Shown: positions 26,546 to 35,524 of the stretch, piece after piece
How positions within the stretch are numbered: position 1 is the stretch's first letter
Layout of the letters: every line of letters starts with the position of its first letter
The notes under the pieces: generated by a model
Told to the model about the DNA's origin: nothing
The model's database searches: none
What the model saw: the letters and a program-made list of their open reading frames with translations, nothing else
Program-made: the position numbers and the translations under genes
Source of the DNA: Armatimonadota bacterium
Lineage (GTDB): Bacteria > Armatimonadota > Zipacnadia > UBA1398 > JAKPQA01
Length of the DNA stretch: 64,000 bases
Assembly: GCA_029547025.1 (NCBI GenBank)
Contig: JAKPQA010000124.1
Span: forward strand, 52,037 to 116,036
Direction: 5' to 3'

Positions 26546-27355
26546 ATGATCCTCAAGTGGGGTTACGGGGTTGCGGCGGTTCCTGACGGTGCGGCGGCGG
26601 AGCTGATCCGCGGGGTGTACCGGCCGGATGAAGTGATCGAGATCGGCACAGACCAGGGCACCAAGGTTGGGTGGCACCGGTCGCGGATCACTTCACTGGG
26701 CGAAGACCCGCTTCGCTGCGAGATGACGGTTGTCTGCCCCATGGGCGCGGACGGGATGCCTCATATCCACACCGGGCAACGCGTGCTCGTGTTCTTCTGC
26801 AGCGAAGGCAGTGGCTATGCATTTGAGACGCACGTGCTCAAGCTCGGCAGGGAACACGGGGTGCTGGGCTCGGCCATCGTGTCCGCTCGCCTGGGTCCAC
26901 CCGAGATGCTGTACCACTTCCAACGCCGGGAGGCCCTGCGCGTCGTGCCGCGGTCCAGGATCGAGGTCACGACCACCTGGCCTCGCGTCGACGGATCGGG
27001 CGAGCCCGTCACGCATGTCGGCATCATGGAGGACGTCAGCGTCAGCGGGGTCCGGGTCCGCATCGACCACTTCGACATCTCGGCGACCGACGACCTGATC
27101 ATCGGGATGACGGTCGACCTGGCCTTCACGCTGCCCGGCAAGTCGACGGACTGGGATGTGGAGACCGAGGCGCAACTGGCGCGGTTCGTACGCGAGATCG
27201 AACCCCGCAAGGCGCTGTGGCTGGGCATGCGGTGGGCGCGGCTTGCGCCGGCTGACCAGCGTCACCTCTCGGACTTCGTGATGAACACGGAGCGCGAGAC
27301 GATGCGTATTCATCGGGAAGCGGTCGAGGTGCGCGGACGGGAGCGCCGACCATAG
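26546..27355 (+). CDS. PilZ domain protein (c-di-GMP receptor), second of a pair
   Basis: The 269-residue product has the same architecture as its upstream neighbour: a YcgR-N-like domain (about 25-125, RCEMTVVCPMG, HTGQRVLVFFCSEG) and a PilZ domain with FQRREALRVVPR and MEDVSVSGVRVRI. The shared string RREALRVVPR shows they arose by duplication. The ATG has a weak ribosome site. It ends 21 bases before the PilB-HDOD gene, so the two are probably co-transcribed. Confidence 0.87.
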   Translation: MILKWGYGVAAVPDGAAAELIRGVYRPDEVIEIGTDQGTKVGWHRSRITSLGEDPLRCEMTVVCPMGADGMPHIHTGQRVLVFFCSEGSGYAFETHVLKLGREHGVLGSAIVSARLGPPEMLYHFQRREALRVVPRSRIEVTTTWPRVDGSGEPVTHVGIMEDVSVSGVRVRIDHFDISATDDLIIGMTVDLAFTLPGKSTDWDVETEAQLARFVREIEPRKALWLGMRWARLAPADQRHLSDFVMNTERETMRIHREAVEVRGRERRP

Positions 27356-27376
27356 CCTGGTGGCCAGGAGGCAGCC

Positions 27377-30088
27377 TTGTCGGGCGAGGCACAGACGCAG
27401 CGTCTTCGGTTGGGCGACTTGTTGGTGCGCAGGGGGTGCATCTCGGAGGCCGATCTCAAGCAGGGCCTGGCGGTTCAGCGGGCCTCGGGTGAGTCGAAAC
27501 GGCTCGGCGTGACCTTGGTGGAGCTCGGGCTGTGTAGCGAGGATGATATTGCCGACGCGCTGGCCGAGCAGTTCCAGATCCCGCGCGTCCCCGATGGTCT
27601 GCTGCATCCCGATCCCTCGGCGCTGGAGGCCCTCGGTCTGGGCTTCTGCCGGCAGAGCGAGGTCCTCCCCGTCCAGACCCACGATGGCATGTACCTCCTG
27701 GCCATGGCGGACCCGCTGAGCCTGGAGCTCGTGGACGTGGTCCGGCGGGTCTTGCGGGCTCGCGTACGGCCCGCGGCCGCTGCCCGGTCCGCCATCCTCA
27801 AGCAGCTCGGCCTCTACGCCGGGGGCGCCGACCCGCTGGAGTCCATGGTGCATGAGGCGTCGCTGGCACTCATGGATGTCGATGGCGAGGATTCCGAGCT
27901 GGCCGCCGAGGCCGCGGCGGGGCCCACGGTGCGCCTGGTCAGTGAGGTCCTGAACCGGGCCATTGACGAACGGGCAAGTGACATCCACATCGAGCCCGGA
28001 CCGGACTCGGTGGCGATCCGCTTCCGGGTGGATGGGGCCCTTCGGCACGTGCTGCGGTTCCCATCCCACCTCCTGGGGAGCACCATCGCGCGGATCAAGA
28101 TCATGTCGGAGCTCGATATCACCGAACGGCGGTTGCCTCAGGACGGTCATCTCCGGCTTCAGGACCGCCGGCGCACGACCGACTTCCGGGTGTCAACCAT
28201 GCCGACCATCCGGGGCGAGAAGTGCGTGCTGCGCATCCTCGGGTCGGCCGGCGAGGTGGGCTGCCTGGATGAGATCGGGTTCACAGCGGCTCAACTCGAC
28301 GCCATCCGCAGGGCTCTGCGCCAGCCCCAGGGATGCGTGATCGTGACGGGCCCCACGGGCAGTGGGAAATCGACGACGCTCTACGCTTGCGTGAACGAGA
28401 TCCGGGGCGAGAACCTGAACATCGCGACCATCGAGGATCCCGTGGAGCGCGACATCCCGGGTATCACGCAGACCCAGGTGCATGAGGCCGCCGGGATGAC
28501 GTTCGCGGCGGGCCTGCGGGCGCTGCTGCGTCAGGACCCCGATGTGATGATGGTTGGGGAGGTCCGGGACCTCGAGACTGCCGAGATTGCCATGCGGGCC
28601 TCGCTCACGGGCCATCTCATGCTGACCACGCTTCACGCCAACGACGCGGTCGCGGGCTTCACGCGCCTGCGCGACCTGGGCATCGACGACTACCTCCTGT
28701 CGTCGGGGCTCAGTCTGATTCTCGCCCAGCGTCTGATGCGACGGCTGTGCCCCAACTGCCGAGTGGCGTGCCGGCCGGATCGCGTCGAGACGGCGATCCT
28801 CGAGGGGCTCGGCGTAGCCGTCGCTGAACAGACGTTCTACGAGGCGCGCGGATGTGACGAGTGCGGGCATCGCGGCTACGCGGGGCGCCTGGCTGCGGCT
28901 GAGGTCGTCGTGTGCCAGGATGAGCTCTCGCTGCTCGTGTCCCAGGGCGCTCCGGAGCCCGCGCTTCGGGAGGCCGCCCGGCAGGCGGGGACGCAATGGA
29001 TGTTCGAGGCGGGACTCGAGGCGGTGCTTCGGGGGGACACGTCACTTAAGGAGCTCGTGCGCGTCGTGCCCCTTCCCAGGGGAGCCGCGCGGGCCACGTC
29101 GGTCCAGGCTGCGGCGGTGGATGTGCCCGGCGCAGCGGTGCCGGACGCGACGCCGTTGGCTCCGATCCCGCGCCAGGCGGTCTTCCCCACGGAGCGGTGC
29201 ACCGACCCGCGGGCATTCGAGGCCTTCTGCCGTGACCTGAAGGACCTGCCCACCGTGCCCGCGGCGCTGGTGAGGCTCAACGCGGCCATCGCCGATCCGG
29301 ACACCAGTGTGTCGCACGTCGCCGAGGTGATCGAGACCGACCAGGTGCTGGCGGCCCGTGTCCTGCGGGTGGCGAACTCGGCCCTGTACGCCCTGCGCCG
29401 CCAGGTGTCCACCGTCGAGGAGGCCGTCCTGCGGCTGGGGCTCGACCAGGTATGGACCCTCGCTGTGGCGACCTCCATCATCCCGGCGTTCCGCGTCAGT
29501 GCAGAGGCTCCCTTTAGTTGCGAGAGCCTCTGGACGCATACCATGGCGTCGGCGGTGTTCGCCCGGGAGGTGGCTCCCCGGATCGCTGGCGCCCACCGAG
29601 GCCGAGCATCGGTGGCCGCACTCCTGCATGATATCGGCCTGCTGGTGCTGGCGCTCCACCGGCTCGATGATCTCAACCGCTGTCTGCGCATCGCGCAGTC
29701 GGCCGGCGTCCCTTTGTGGCAGATCGAGCAACAGGAGCTGCTCTTCACCCACGCCGACGTGGGCGGGTGGCTGCTCGAGGAGTGGCGGGTGCCGCGCCCC
29801 ATATGCGCGGCCGTCACCTACCACCACCATCCCACCGACGCGCCGACGGCCGAGGGTGCCGAGGCGGGCCTGCTGGCCGCCATCGTCTCATTGGCCAACG
29901 ATGTCGTGAAACTGCGCGGCATCGGCGACCCGGGTGAAGGCACGGTTCTGACTCAGCCTCTCGCTCAGTCCGAGGCACTGGGACTGTCGCCGGAGGACGT
30001 CGAGGCCGCGGCGCGCGCGGCGCTGTTGGCAGTCCCCGGCATCCTGGAGGCACTCGAAACGGCTCAGGGGAATAGCCGGGCTAGCTAG
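27377..30088 (+). CDS. PilB/GspE-type ATPase fused to a C-terminal HDOD domain
   Basis: The 903-residue protein combines a complete type IV pilus assembly/type II secretion ATPase with a signalling module. It has an N-terminal MshEN/T2SSE-N region (about 10-150, LRLGDLLVRRGCISEADLKQ), the ATPase core with Walker A GPTGSGKS (about 325-332), MMVGEVRDLETA (about 390), HANDAVAGFTRL, and the zinc-binding C-domain (CPNC at about 458 and CDECGHRGYAGRLA at about 494). An Ala/Pro linker then leads to an HDOD domain (about 614-830: LKDLPTVPAALVRLNAAI, RVANSALYALRRQVSTVEEAV, VAALLHDIGLLVLA). TTG 27377 follows AGGAGG. The ATPase would power pilin assembly; the HDOD part probably links it to a second-messenger response. 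The PilZ neighbours point the same way. Confidence 0.93.
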   Translation: MSGEAQTQRLRLGDLLVRRGCISEADLKQGLAVQRASGESKRLGVTLVELGLCSEDDIADALAEQFQIPRVPDGLLHPDPSALEALGLGFCRQSEVLPVQTHDGMYLLAMADPLSLELVDVVRRVLRARVRPAAAARSAILKQLGLYAGGADPLESMVHEASLALMDVDGEDSELAAEAAAGPTVRLVSEVLNRAIDERASDIHIEPGPDSVAIRFRVDGALRHVLRFPSHLLGSTIARIKIMSELDITERRLPQDGHLRLQDRRRTTDFRVSTMPTIRGEKCVLRILGSAGEVGCLDEIGFTAAQLDAIRRALRQPQGCVIVTGPTGSGKSTTLYACVNEIRGENLNIATIEDPVERDIPGITQTQVHEAAGMTFAAGLRALLRQDPDVMMVGEVRDLETAEIAMRASLTGHLMLTTLHANDAVAGFTRLRDLGIDDYLLSSGLSLILAQRLMRRLCPNCRVACRPDRVETAILEGLGVAVAEQTFYEARGCDECGHRGYAGRLAAAEVVVCQDELSLLVSQGAPEPALREAARQAGTQWMFEAGLEAVLRGDTSLKELVRVVPLPRGAARATSVQAAAVDVPGAAVPDATPLAPIPRQAVFPTERCTDPRAFEAFCRDLKDLPTVPAALVRLNAAIADPDTSVSHVAEVIETDQVLAARVLRVANSALYALRRQVSTVEEAVLRLGLDQVWTLAVATSIIPAFRVSAEAPFSCESLWTHTMASAVFAREVAPRIAGAHRGRASVAALLHDIGLLVLALHRLDDLNRCLRIAQSAGVPLWQIEQQELLFTHADVGGWLLEEWRVPRPICAAVTYHHHPTDAPTAEGAEAGLLAAIVSLANDVVKLRGIGDPGEGTVLTQPLAQSEALGLSPEDVEAAARAALLAVPGILEALETAQGNSRAS

Positions 30089-30089
30089 C

Positions 30090-30107
30090 GGGGCCGGTCA
30101 CGGCCCC
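30090..30107 (+). terminator. GC hairpin after the PilB-HDOD gene
   Basis: GGGGCCG-GTCA-CGGCCCC, a perfect 7-bp stem with a 4-base loop, begins two bases after the stop codon. There is no U-run. It also lies just ahead of the next gene's ribosome site. Confidence 0.35.
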
Positions 30108-30122
30108 CGTCCGGAGGCCGCG

Positions 30123-33100
30123 ATGCCGATCATCGGACTGCTCCTTGCCACACTGACCGCCGCGGACGGCAGCCCCGTGGTTCAGATGGCCCTCCGCAAC
30201 GCCGAGGACGCGCAGCGTGCGTTGGACGCATCGCAGCGCTTCGTCCAGGGGTGGCTCGCCCTCAAGGATCCCGAGACGGGCCTGCTCCCGCAACGGCTGG
30301 ACAGCCCGCTGTGGACGGTTGAGAACTCGGCAGCCGACTGCTATCCGTTCATGGTGCTGACCGGCTTCTTCACCGACCCCGCGCTGCTGGCCGGCGAGAT
30401 GCGGGACATCCTGGAACGCGAGATGCGCCTCACCACGCGCGTTCGCAGCTTGCCGGATGCTCTCGACCTGACCCGCGACGCGTTCGCGTACGCCCAGGCC
30501 GACGCGGGCCGCATCGTCTTCGGCGCATCGGAGTACTGCAAGGACGGGCTGCTGCCATTGGCGGAGATGATGGGTCCGTCGCCGTGGTTCGAGCGCATCC
30601 AGACCATGGCCCGCGACCTGTGCGCCGAGAGCGGAGTCGCCACGGCATTCGGCCCCATTCCGAGCCGGACGGCGGAAGTGAACGGCAACATGCTCCAGGT
30701 TCTCTGCCGGCTGCACTCGGCCACGGGCGATCCCTTCTTCCTGGAACGCGCGCTGCGGATCGCGGACGCGTACTTTCTCGATGCCCTGCCCAAGGGAGGT
30801 GGCCTCCCCTGTCACGAGTGGGACTTCGAGGCCGGCAAGCCGATCCACGCCATGCTGAACCTGGTCGATCACGGCAGCGAGATCCTGGGCGGCCTCTCGG
30901 AGGCCTTCGTGGCGGCTCGCACCTACGCGCCCGACCGCGCGGCGCAGTATGAACCGGCGCTGCGCCGCATGCTCGACACGCTGCTGGAGCGGTCGCGCAA
31001 CCAGAACGGCATCCTCTCGATGAAGCCCGAGGGTACCGAGGGCGTTCCCGACACGTGGGGCTACGTGTACAACGCGTTCTACACCGCCTACCTGCTGCTG
31101 GGCGAGCCACGGTACCGCGATGCGGTGATCGAGGCCCTGGACCACATCGTGGCCTACACGGAATGGGGTGGGGCCGACGCCTACGCCGATTGCGAGGAGG
31201 GCACGCTGGTATTGCTCAACCGCGAGTGGCGGCCAGAGACCGCGCGCTGGCTCGACGCGCTGGTCGCCAAGCACCTCTCCATGCAGCGGCCCGACGGCAT
31301 CCTCGAGGGCTGGTATGGTGACGGCAACTCGGCACGGACGTGGCTGATGTGGGCGCAGATGAAGACCGCCGGGACCCGGGTCTCGCCATGGCGAGACGAC
31401 CTGCGGTATGGCGCGGCTCGCGACGGCGAGAGCCTGGTGGTCGTGGCCGAGGCTGGGCGGGACTGGACGGGCACCCTCATTTTCGACAAACCGCGCCACC
31501 GGGAACACATGGGCTTGCTGCTGAACTACCCCCGCCTGAACGAGTGGCCCGAGTGGTGGCCGGTGGACTCCGGCGCGCTCTACCGGGTAGAGACGGATAG
31601 CGAGTCGCGCACCCTAGCCGGGTTTCGGCTCATCGAGGGCCTGCCGGTCCGCCTGGCCGCGGGCGAGCGATGGGTCGCCCGGGTTACGCCGGTGAGCACC
31701 TACCCCCACGGAGTGCCGGCCCTGACGATCGCGGCCCCTCGGTTCGCCGTGGCCGGGGCCGATTGCGTGGCCGATCTGGCGGTCGCCAACCACGGCAACA
31801 GACCGCTCCGGGTGCTGCTGTCGGCCACGGCAGGGGACCTGGTCCTCGAGCGCCTCACCCTCGCTCCCGGGATGGAGCAAATGGTCCGCTGGCGCGGCAG
31901 AGGTGTGGCTGCGGGGCCCGTCCGTGTCCGCGCGCGCTCCGACGACGTTCCCCTGCCCGCCTCGGCCACGATCCAGGTTGTCGACCAGCCCGGGCTGCTC
32001 GACATGGTGGCCTTCGCCGACCAGGAGTATGAGGGCGTGGGCTACCAGTGGTTGGGCAAGACCGAGATCCGAGCCGAGCTGCACACCGGAGGGAAGCGCG
32101 AGCTGCTCCTGCGGCTGCTCTGGGGCGCCAAGGGCGATGAGCGCCGGGCCCGGGTGAAGGCCGGACCGGTCGACATGGTCTTGACTCGCGGGGGCTATGC
32201 GGGCTTCCAGTGGCTGGAAGTACCCGTGGTGCTCACAGACGCGATGCCTGATCTCAGCGTCGAGCTCCTGCGCGAGGGTGACGGACCCCACGCATTCGTC
32301 TCACAGATCCAGCTCGTGGACCCGGCCGTCGCCGGCCAAGCGGCCCGCGACGCAGCGCGCCAGCGCCGGGTGAGCGACACCTGGCGGGCGGCACCGAAGG
32401 TGCTCATGATCGTCCACGACCCGGTGATCCCAGCCAAGGGCAACCGACCGCTCCACAAGGCCTTCGGGTGGAACGACCCCGACGAGCTCGCCCGGGAATA
32501 CATCGCCGATGTGCGTGAGGCCTCGGGCGGAATGGTGCGCTATGAGGTGGCGAAGCGCCTGGTGGTCGACGGCTTCCCGACCAAGGCCGACGGGTTCCGG
32601 TACGACGCCGACGGGTATGTCAGGGCCTGGGATGAGCGCGCGTTCCATCAGCCCGACGGCGTGGACTACCGGCGTCTGATCGAGGAGTTCGGCGTGATCG
32701 ATCTGGTGGAGAAGGGCGCCATCGACGAGGTGTGGCTGTTCGGGGCTCCCTACTTCGGTTATTACGAGTCGCTGATGGTGGGCGACGGTGCCTACTGGTG
32801 CAACTCGCCCCCACTCGAGGGCATACGGTGCAAGCGCAGGTTCGTGGTGATGGGCTTCAACTACGAGCGCGGCGTCGGCGAGATGCTCGAGGACCTGGGG
32901 CACCGCACCGAGTCCATCCTGACGCACGTGTACGGCAGTTGGGATCCCGAGGAGACCCACGCGTGGAACCGCTTCACACTCCACGACAAGGCGCTGCCGG
33001 GCAGGGCGGCGTGCGGGAATGTCCACTTCGCGCCAAACAGCCCGAGCGACTACGAGTGGGGAGATCGGCGGTTCGTGCAGAGCACGTGCGATGCGTGGTA

Positions 33101-33278
33101 CGGCTACCCGGACGTGTCCGGTGAGCCGCGATGGGTGAACGGCGAGGAATGGGGCGACGGCGACATCCGCGCTCACCACAAGTGGTGGTTCGACCACCTG
33201 CCGCGGGCGCCGGGCAAGGCAGACGGCAAGTGGAACAACTGGTGGCGGTATGTCATCGACCTGAACGGGCCGGAGTAG
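30123..33278 (+). CDS. Large exported protein with (alpha/alpha)6-like barrel and unknown C-terminal domain
   Basis: The 1051-residue product has a short hydrophobic start that may be a signal peptide. Residues about 25-430 are helical with repeated aromatic and Gly patterns of (alpha/alpha)6 glycosidase-like barrels (LALKDPETGLLPQRLDSPLWTVENSAADCYPF, NGNMLQVLCRLHSATGDPFFLERAL, WGYVYNAFYTAYLLLGEPRYRDAV). A beta-rich middle (about 440-740) follows. The last 300 residues (APKVLMIVHDPVIP..., IDEVWLFGAPYFGYYESLMVG, RCKRRFVVMGFNYERGVGEMLEDLGHR, WWRYVIDLNG) form a separate domain I do not recognise by name. ATG 30123 follows GGAGG. It is convergent with the URO-D gene, three bases apart. Probable role: glycan processing outside the cytoplasm. 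Confidence 0.8.
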   Translation: MPIIGLLLATLTAADGSPVVQMALRNAEDAQRALDASQRFVQGWLALKDPETGLLPQRLDSPLWTVENSAADCYPFMVLTGFFTDPALLAGEMRDILEREMRLTTRVRSLPDALDLTRDAFAYAQADAGRIVFGASEYCKDGLLPLAEMMGPSPWFERIQTMARDLCAESGVATAFGPIPSRTAEVNGNMLQVLCRLHSATGDPFFLERALRIADAYFLDALPKGGGLPCHEWDFEAGKPIHAMLNLVDHGSEILGGLSEAFVAARTYAPDRAAQYEPALRRMLDTLLERSRNQNGILSMKPEGTEGVPDTWGYVYNAFYTAYLLLGEPRYRDAVIEALDHIVAYTEWGGADAYADCEEGTLVLLNREWRPETARWLDALVAKHLSMQRPDGILEGWYGDGNSARTWLMWAQMKTAGTRVSPWRDDLRYGAARDGESLVVVAEAGRDWTGTLIFDKPRHREHMGLLLNYPRLNEWPEWWPVDSGALYRVETDSESRTLAGFRLIEGLPVRLAAGERWVARVTPVSTYPHGVPALTIAAPRFAVAGADCVADLAVANHGNRPLRVLLSATAGDLVLERLTLAPGMEQMVRWRGRGVAAGPVRVRARSDDVPLPASATIQVVDQPGLLDMVAFADQEYEGVGYQWLGKTEIRAELHTGGKRELLLRLLWGAKGDERRARVKAGPVDMVLTRGGYAGFQWLEVPVVLTDAMPDLSVELLREGDGPHAFVSQIQLVDPAVAGQAARDAARQRRVSDTWRAAPKVLMIVHDPVIPAKGNRPLHKAFGWNDPDELAREYIADVREASGGMVRYEVAKRLVVDGFPTKADGFRYDADGYVRAWDERAFHQPDGVDYRRLIEEFGVIDLVEKGAIDEVWLFGAPYFGYYESLMVGDGAYWCNSPPLEGIRCKRRFVVMGFNYERGVGEMLEDLGHRTESILTHVYGSWDPEETHAWNRFTLHDKALPGRAACGNVHFAPNSPSDYEWGDRRFVQSTCDAWYGYPDVSGEPRWVNGEEWGDGDIRAHHKWWFDHLPRAPGKADGKWNNWWRYVIDLNGPE

Positions 33279-33281
33279 AGG

Positions 33282-34280
33282 TCAGTACCGTCCCAGCTCG
33301 TCCAGCAACTCATAGGCGAAGAGCACATCGGCGAGATCGCAGTCGCTGTGGACCGTGTGCCCGGTGCAGAAGATGAGCCCGCCGCCGGGCTTGGCGGCAC
33401 CGACGACGCGCTCCAGGTCGGCGCGGATCCGATCCCGGTCGCCGCTGGGGAGCGTGGACCGCACATCGAGCCCGCCGTAGATGGTCACCCGGCCGCCGAA
33501 CCGCGCCTTGACGCTCGGAATGTCCATCCCCGCCGACTCCTGGATGGGGTGCAGGCATGTGAAGCCCATGTCGGCCAGGTCGCCGATGACGTCATCGAAG
33601 TAGCCGCAGGAGTGGAGTGAGAGCTGGGGGCTCCGCCGGCGCACATGGGCGGCTTCCTCGGCGAGGACCGGCGCGACCACCTCGCGGAATGTCTGCGGCG
33701 AGAACAGCATTCGGCCGTTCTGCCCCATGTCGTCGGAGATGTGGACCACATCGGCCCCCAAGTCCAGGCAGTTGTCGATGTAGACGCGCGTCCACTCGAG
33801 CTGGCGCCGGTAGAGCTGCCGCATCCCCTCGGGCCGCAGCGCCATCTCCATGAACTGAGTGTCCATGCCGATGATGCCGTTGGCGGTCTCGAAGCACCCC
33901 GGTGTCTGGACGAACACGGCGCGCCCGCGTCCCTGCTGATGGTGGGCGATGGCCGCGCGGATGGGCTCGTAGATCGAAGGCGTGTTGGGGTCGGTGAGCG
34001 GCGCCTCGAGGGCCTGATCGAGCGTCAGGGCGCCTTGGCTGAGCCCCTGCGAGCGGGCTTCGCCGGGCCGTGCGGTCACCGCCTCCCAATCGATGATCCC
34101 CGGCCCCGCGGGGAAGGCCTGGAACATGTCCACATCCAGGTGATCCAGGAACGCATCGAAGGTCCCGAAGCGAGCCACGATGCGTTCGGTTGCCAGGCCG
34201 CCATCGACCCAGATGTAGCGAGGCACCCGGTCGGCCTCCTGGTGGTTCAATGCCAGCGATACACGATCGCGTCCAGTCAT
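33282..34280 (-). CDS. Uroporphyrinogen decarboxylase-family protein (methyltransferase-like)
   Basis: The 332-residue protein has the URO-D/MtaA barrel fold: RVSLALNHQEADRVPRYIWVDGG, DVVHISDDMGQNGRMLFSPQTFREVVAPVL, LSLHSCGYFDDVIGDLADMGFTCLHPIQESAGMDI and VTIYGGLDVRSTLPSGD. The heme-enzyme N-terminal Arg motif (GRYLPEY type) is absent, so true uroporphyrinogen decarboxylation is unlikely. Relatives are corrinoid or coenzyme M methyltransferases, and many URO-D homologues of unknown function sit near glycosidase genes. ATG 34280 follows GGGAGGG. A second member lies at 50403. Confidence 0.85.
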   Translation of the reverse strand: MTGRDRVSLALNHQEADRVPRYIWVDGGLATERIVARFGTFDAFLDHLDVDMFQAFPAGPGIIDWEAVTARPGEARSQGLSQGALTLDQALEAPLTDPNTPSIYEPIRAAIAHHQQGRGRAVFVQTPGCFETANGIIGMDTQFMEMALRPEGMRQLYRRQLEWTRVYIDNCLDLGADVVHISDDMGQNGRMLFSPQTFREVVAPVLAEEAAHVRRRSPQLSLHSCGYFDDVIGDLADMGFTCLHPIQESAGMDIPSVKARFGGRVTIYGGLDVRSTLPSGDRDRIRADLERVVGAAKPGGGLIFCTGHTVHSDCDLADVLFAYELLDELGRY

Positions 34281-34403
34281 ACCAGCCCTCCCGGCTGGGG
34301 CTGAGCCACGCCCCTGCGCAGGATACCGTGCCGCGCGGTTCTGTTCCACTCGCGTGACGGGGATCGCGTCGGTGCGGGCACATGCCGTGGCCTAGGCCGG
34401 CCG

Positions 34404-34739
34404 CTAGCCGCCGGGCCGAGCCGCCGGCTCGCCCGACGCGCTGTCGGTCTCGGTCTTGGCATCGGGCCCGGGTAGCACGTACTCGTCCCTCCCGAGCAGG
34501 GGGCCGGGCTGGGTCTCCGGCTTGGTGAGCCCTCCTCCGGGCGGCAGGGGCGTGTCTCGGCGAACGGCGGCGCTCGGGCCTGGGGCGACGCCGGGCTGGG
34601 CCGCCTTGCCAGCGACCGTGGAGGGCTGGCGGACATCGAGGGCGCCTTCACCCGATCCCCGCCTCGCGCAGCCGCATGCCGACAGGGACACGCCCAGGAG
34701 CAACACAGTCAGGACCGCCAGGGCCCCTCGGGGACTCAT
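34404..34739 (-). CDS. Small Pro-rich lipoprotein, last of a four-gene coupled set
   Basis: The 111-residue product has a lipoprotein signal with lipobox (LLLGVSLSACGCARRG; lipidated Cys at about 21). The mature part is Pro/Gly-rich and probably unstructured. Its ATG (34739) follows GGGGAG and overlaps the preceding gene's stop as ATGA. It probably anchors or tethers something at a membrane; function is unknown. Confidence 0.75.
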   Translation of the reverse strand: MSPRGALAVLTVLLLGVSLSACGCARRGSGEGALDVRQPSTVAGKAAQPGVAPGPSAAVRRDTPLPPGGGLTKPETQPGPLLGRDEYVLPGPDAKTETDSASGEPAARPGG

Positions 34740-35524
34740 GGGCGTCTCCCCTCGAAGGGAACCACGTGAGCGACCTTGCCGGTGTGGGCATCGACGGTCA
34801 CGCTGGCGAGCAGGCCCCGGGGACCCCCGTCGCCCTTCGCGCTGAAGCGGACGTCCCACCACAGCACCTGTCTGTGCTTCTCGTCGAACCAGACCCGCAG
34901 CCGGGTCTCAGCCGACGCTTCGGCACCGGCGCCTGCCGCCTTGCGGGCCGTGGTGACGGCCGTCTCCTCGGGGACCTTGGGCGTTGTGTCGACAGTCAGC
35001 GGGTAGTCGATAGCCGTCATGTCGAAAGGGCGGTGGTCCTTGGCGTTGAGGTTCGCGTCGAGCCACAGCGGGGCGAGGCTGCCCTCGGTTCGCTCGTACT
35101 GCAGCGAGACGCGATCGCCCAAGCTGCCCATGGCGAAGGTTCGCTGCTTCGCCAGCCGCACGCCCTTCGGGATGGCCATCCCGAGGCTCCGCAAGTGCAC
35201 CGTGAGGGCCTCGCTCGGCGCGAGATCAGCCCACCGCGGATCGGGCTCGAAGTCGGCATCGAACTCGAACTGCACCTGGATGATGCGTTCCAGCGCCTTC
35301 GCGTATGCACCTCGGACCTTGTAGCCGGGGCACTTGGCGGTGAACGGGTAAGCAGTCAGGTGCGCGATGGATCGGGCCTTCTGCACGCTGACATCGCCTG
35401 CCTCCACCGCGAGCGTCTGCGCGATGCGCTGCCCGACGGCGTCGGTCTCGGCGTCGGCCCATGCGGCTACTCCGAAGCCGAGCGCGATCAGCACCACGGC
35501 CCAGCGCCTAGCACTCCGGCTCAT
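34736..35524 (-). CDS. Exported protein of unknown function
   Basis: The 262-residue product begins with a signal peptide (SRSARRWAVVLIALGFGVAAWA). The mature part has the segments ARSIAHLTAYPFTAKCPGYKVRGAY and, near the C-terminus, LRVWFDEKHRQVLWWDVRFSAKG...SVTVDAHTGKVAHVVPFEG. The latter resembles a PepSY-like strand pattern, but this is weak. ATG 35524 follows AAGGGAG. Both ends overlap neighbours by 4 bases (ATGA), so it is translated together with the two lipoproteins. Confidence 0.75.
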   Translation of the reverse strand: MSRSARRWAVVLIALGFGVAAWADAETDAVGQRIAQTLAVEAGDVSVQKARSIAHLTAYPFTAKCPGYKVRGAYAKALERIIQVQFEFDADFEPDPRWADLAPSEALTVHLRSLGMAIPKGVRLAKQRTFAMGSLGDRVSLQYERTEGSLAPLWLDANLNAKDHRPFDMTAIDYPLTVDTTPKVPEETAVTTARKAAGAGAEASAETRLRVWFDEKHRQVLWWDVRFSAKGDGGPRGLLASVTVDAHTGKVAHVVPFEGRRP

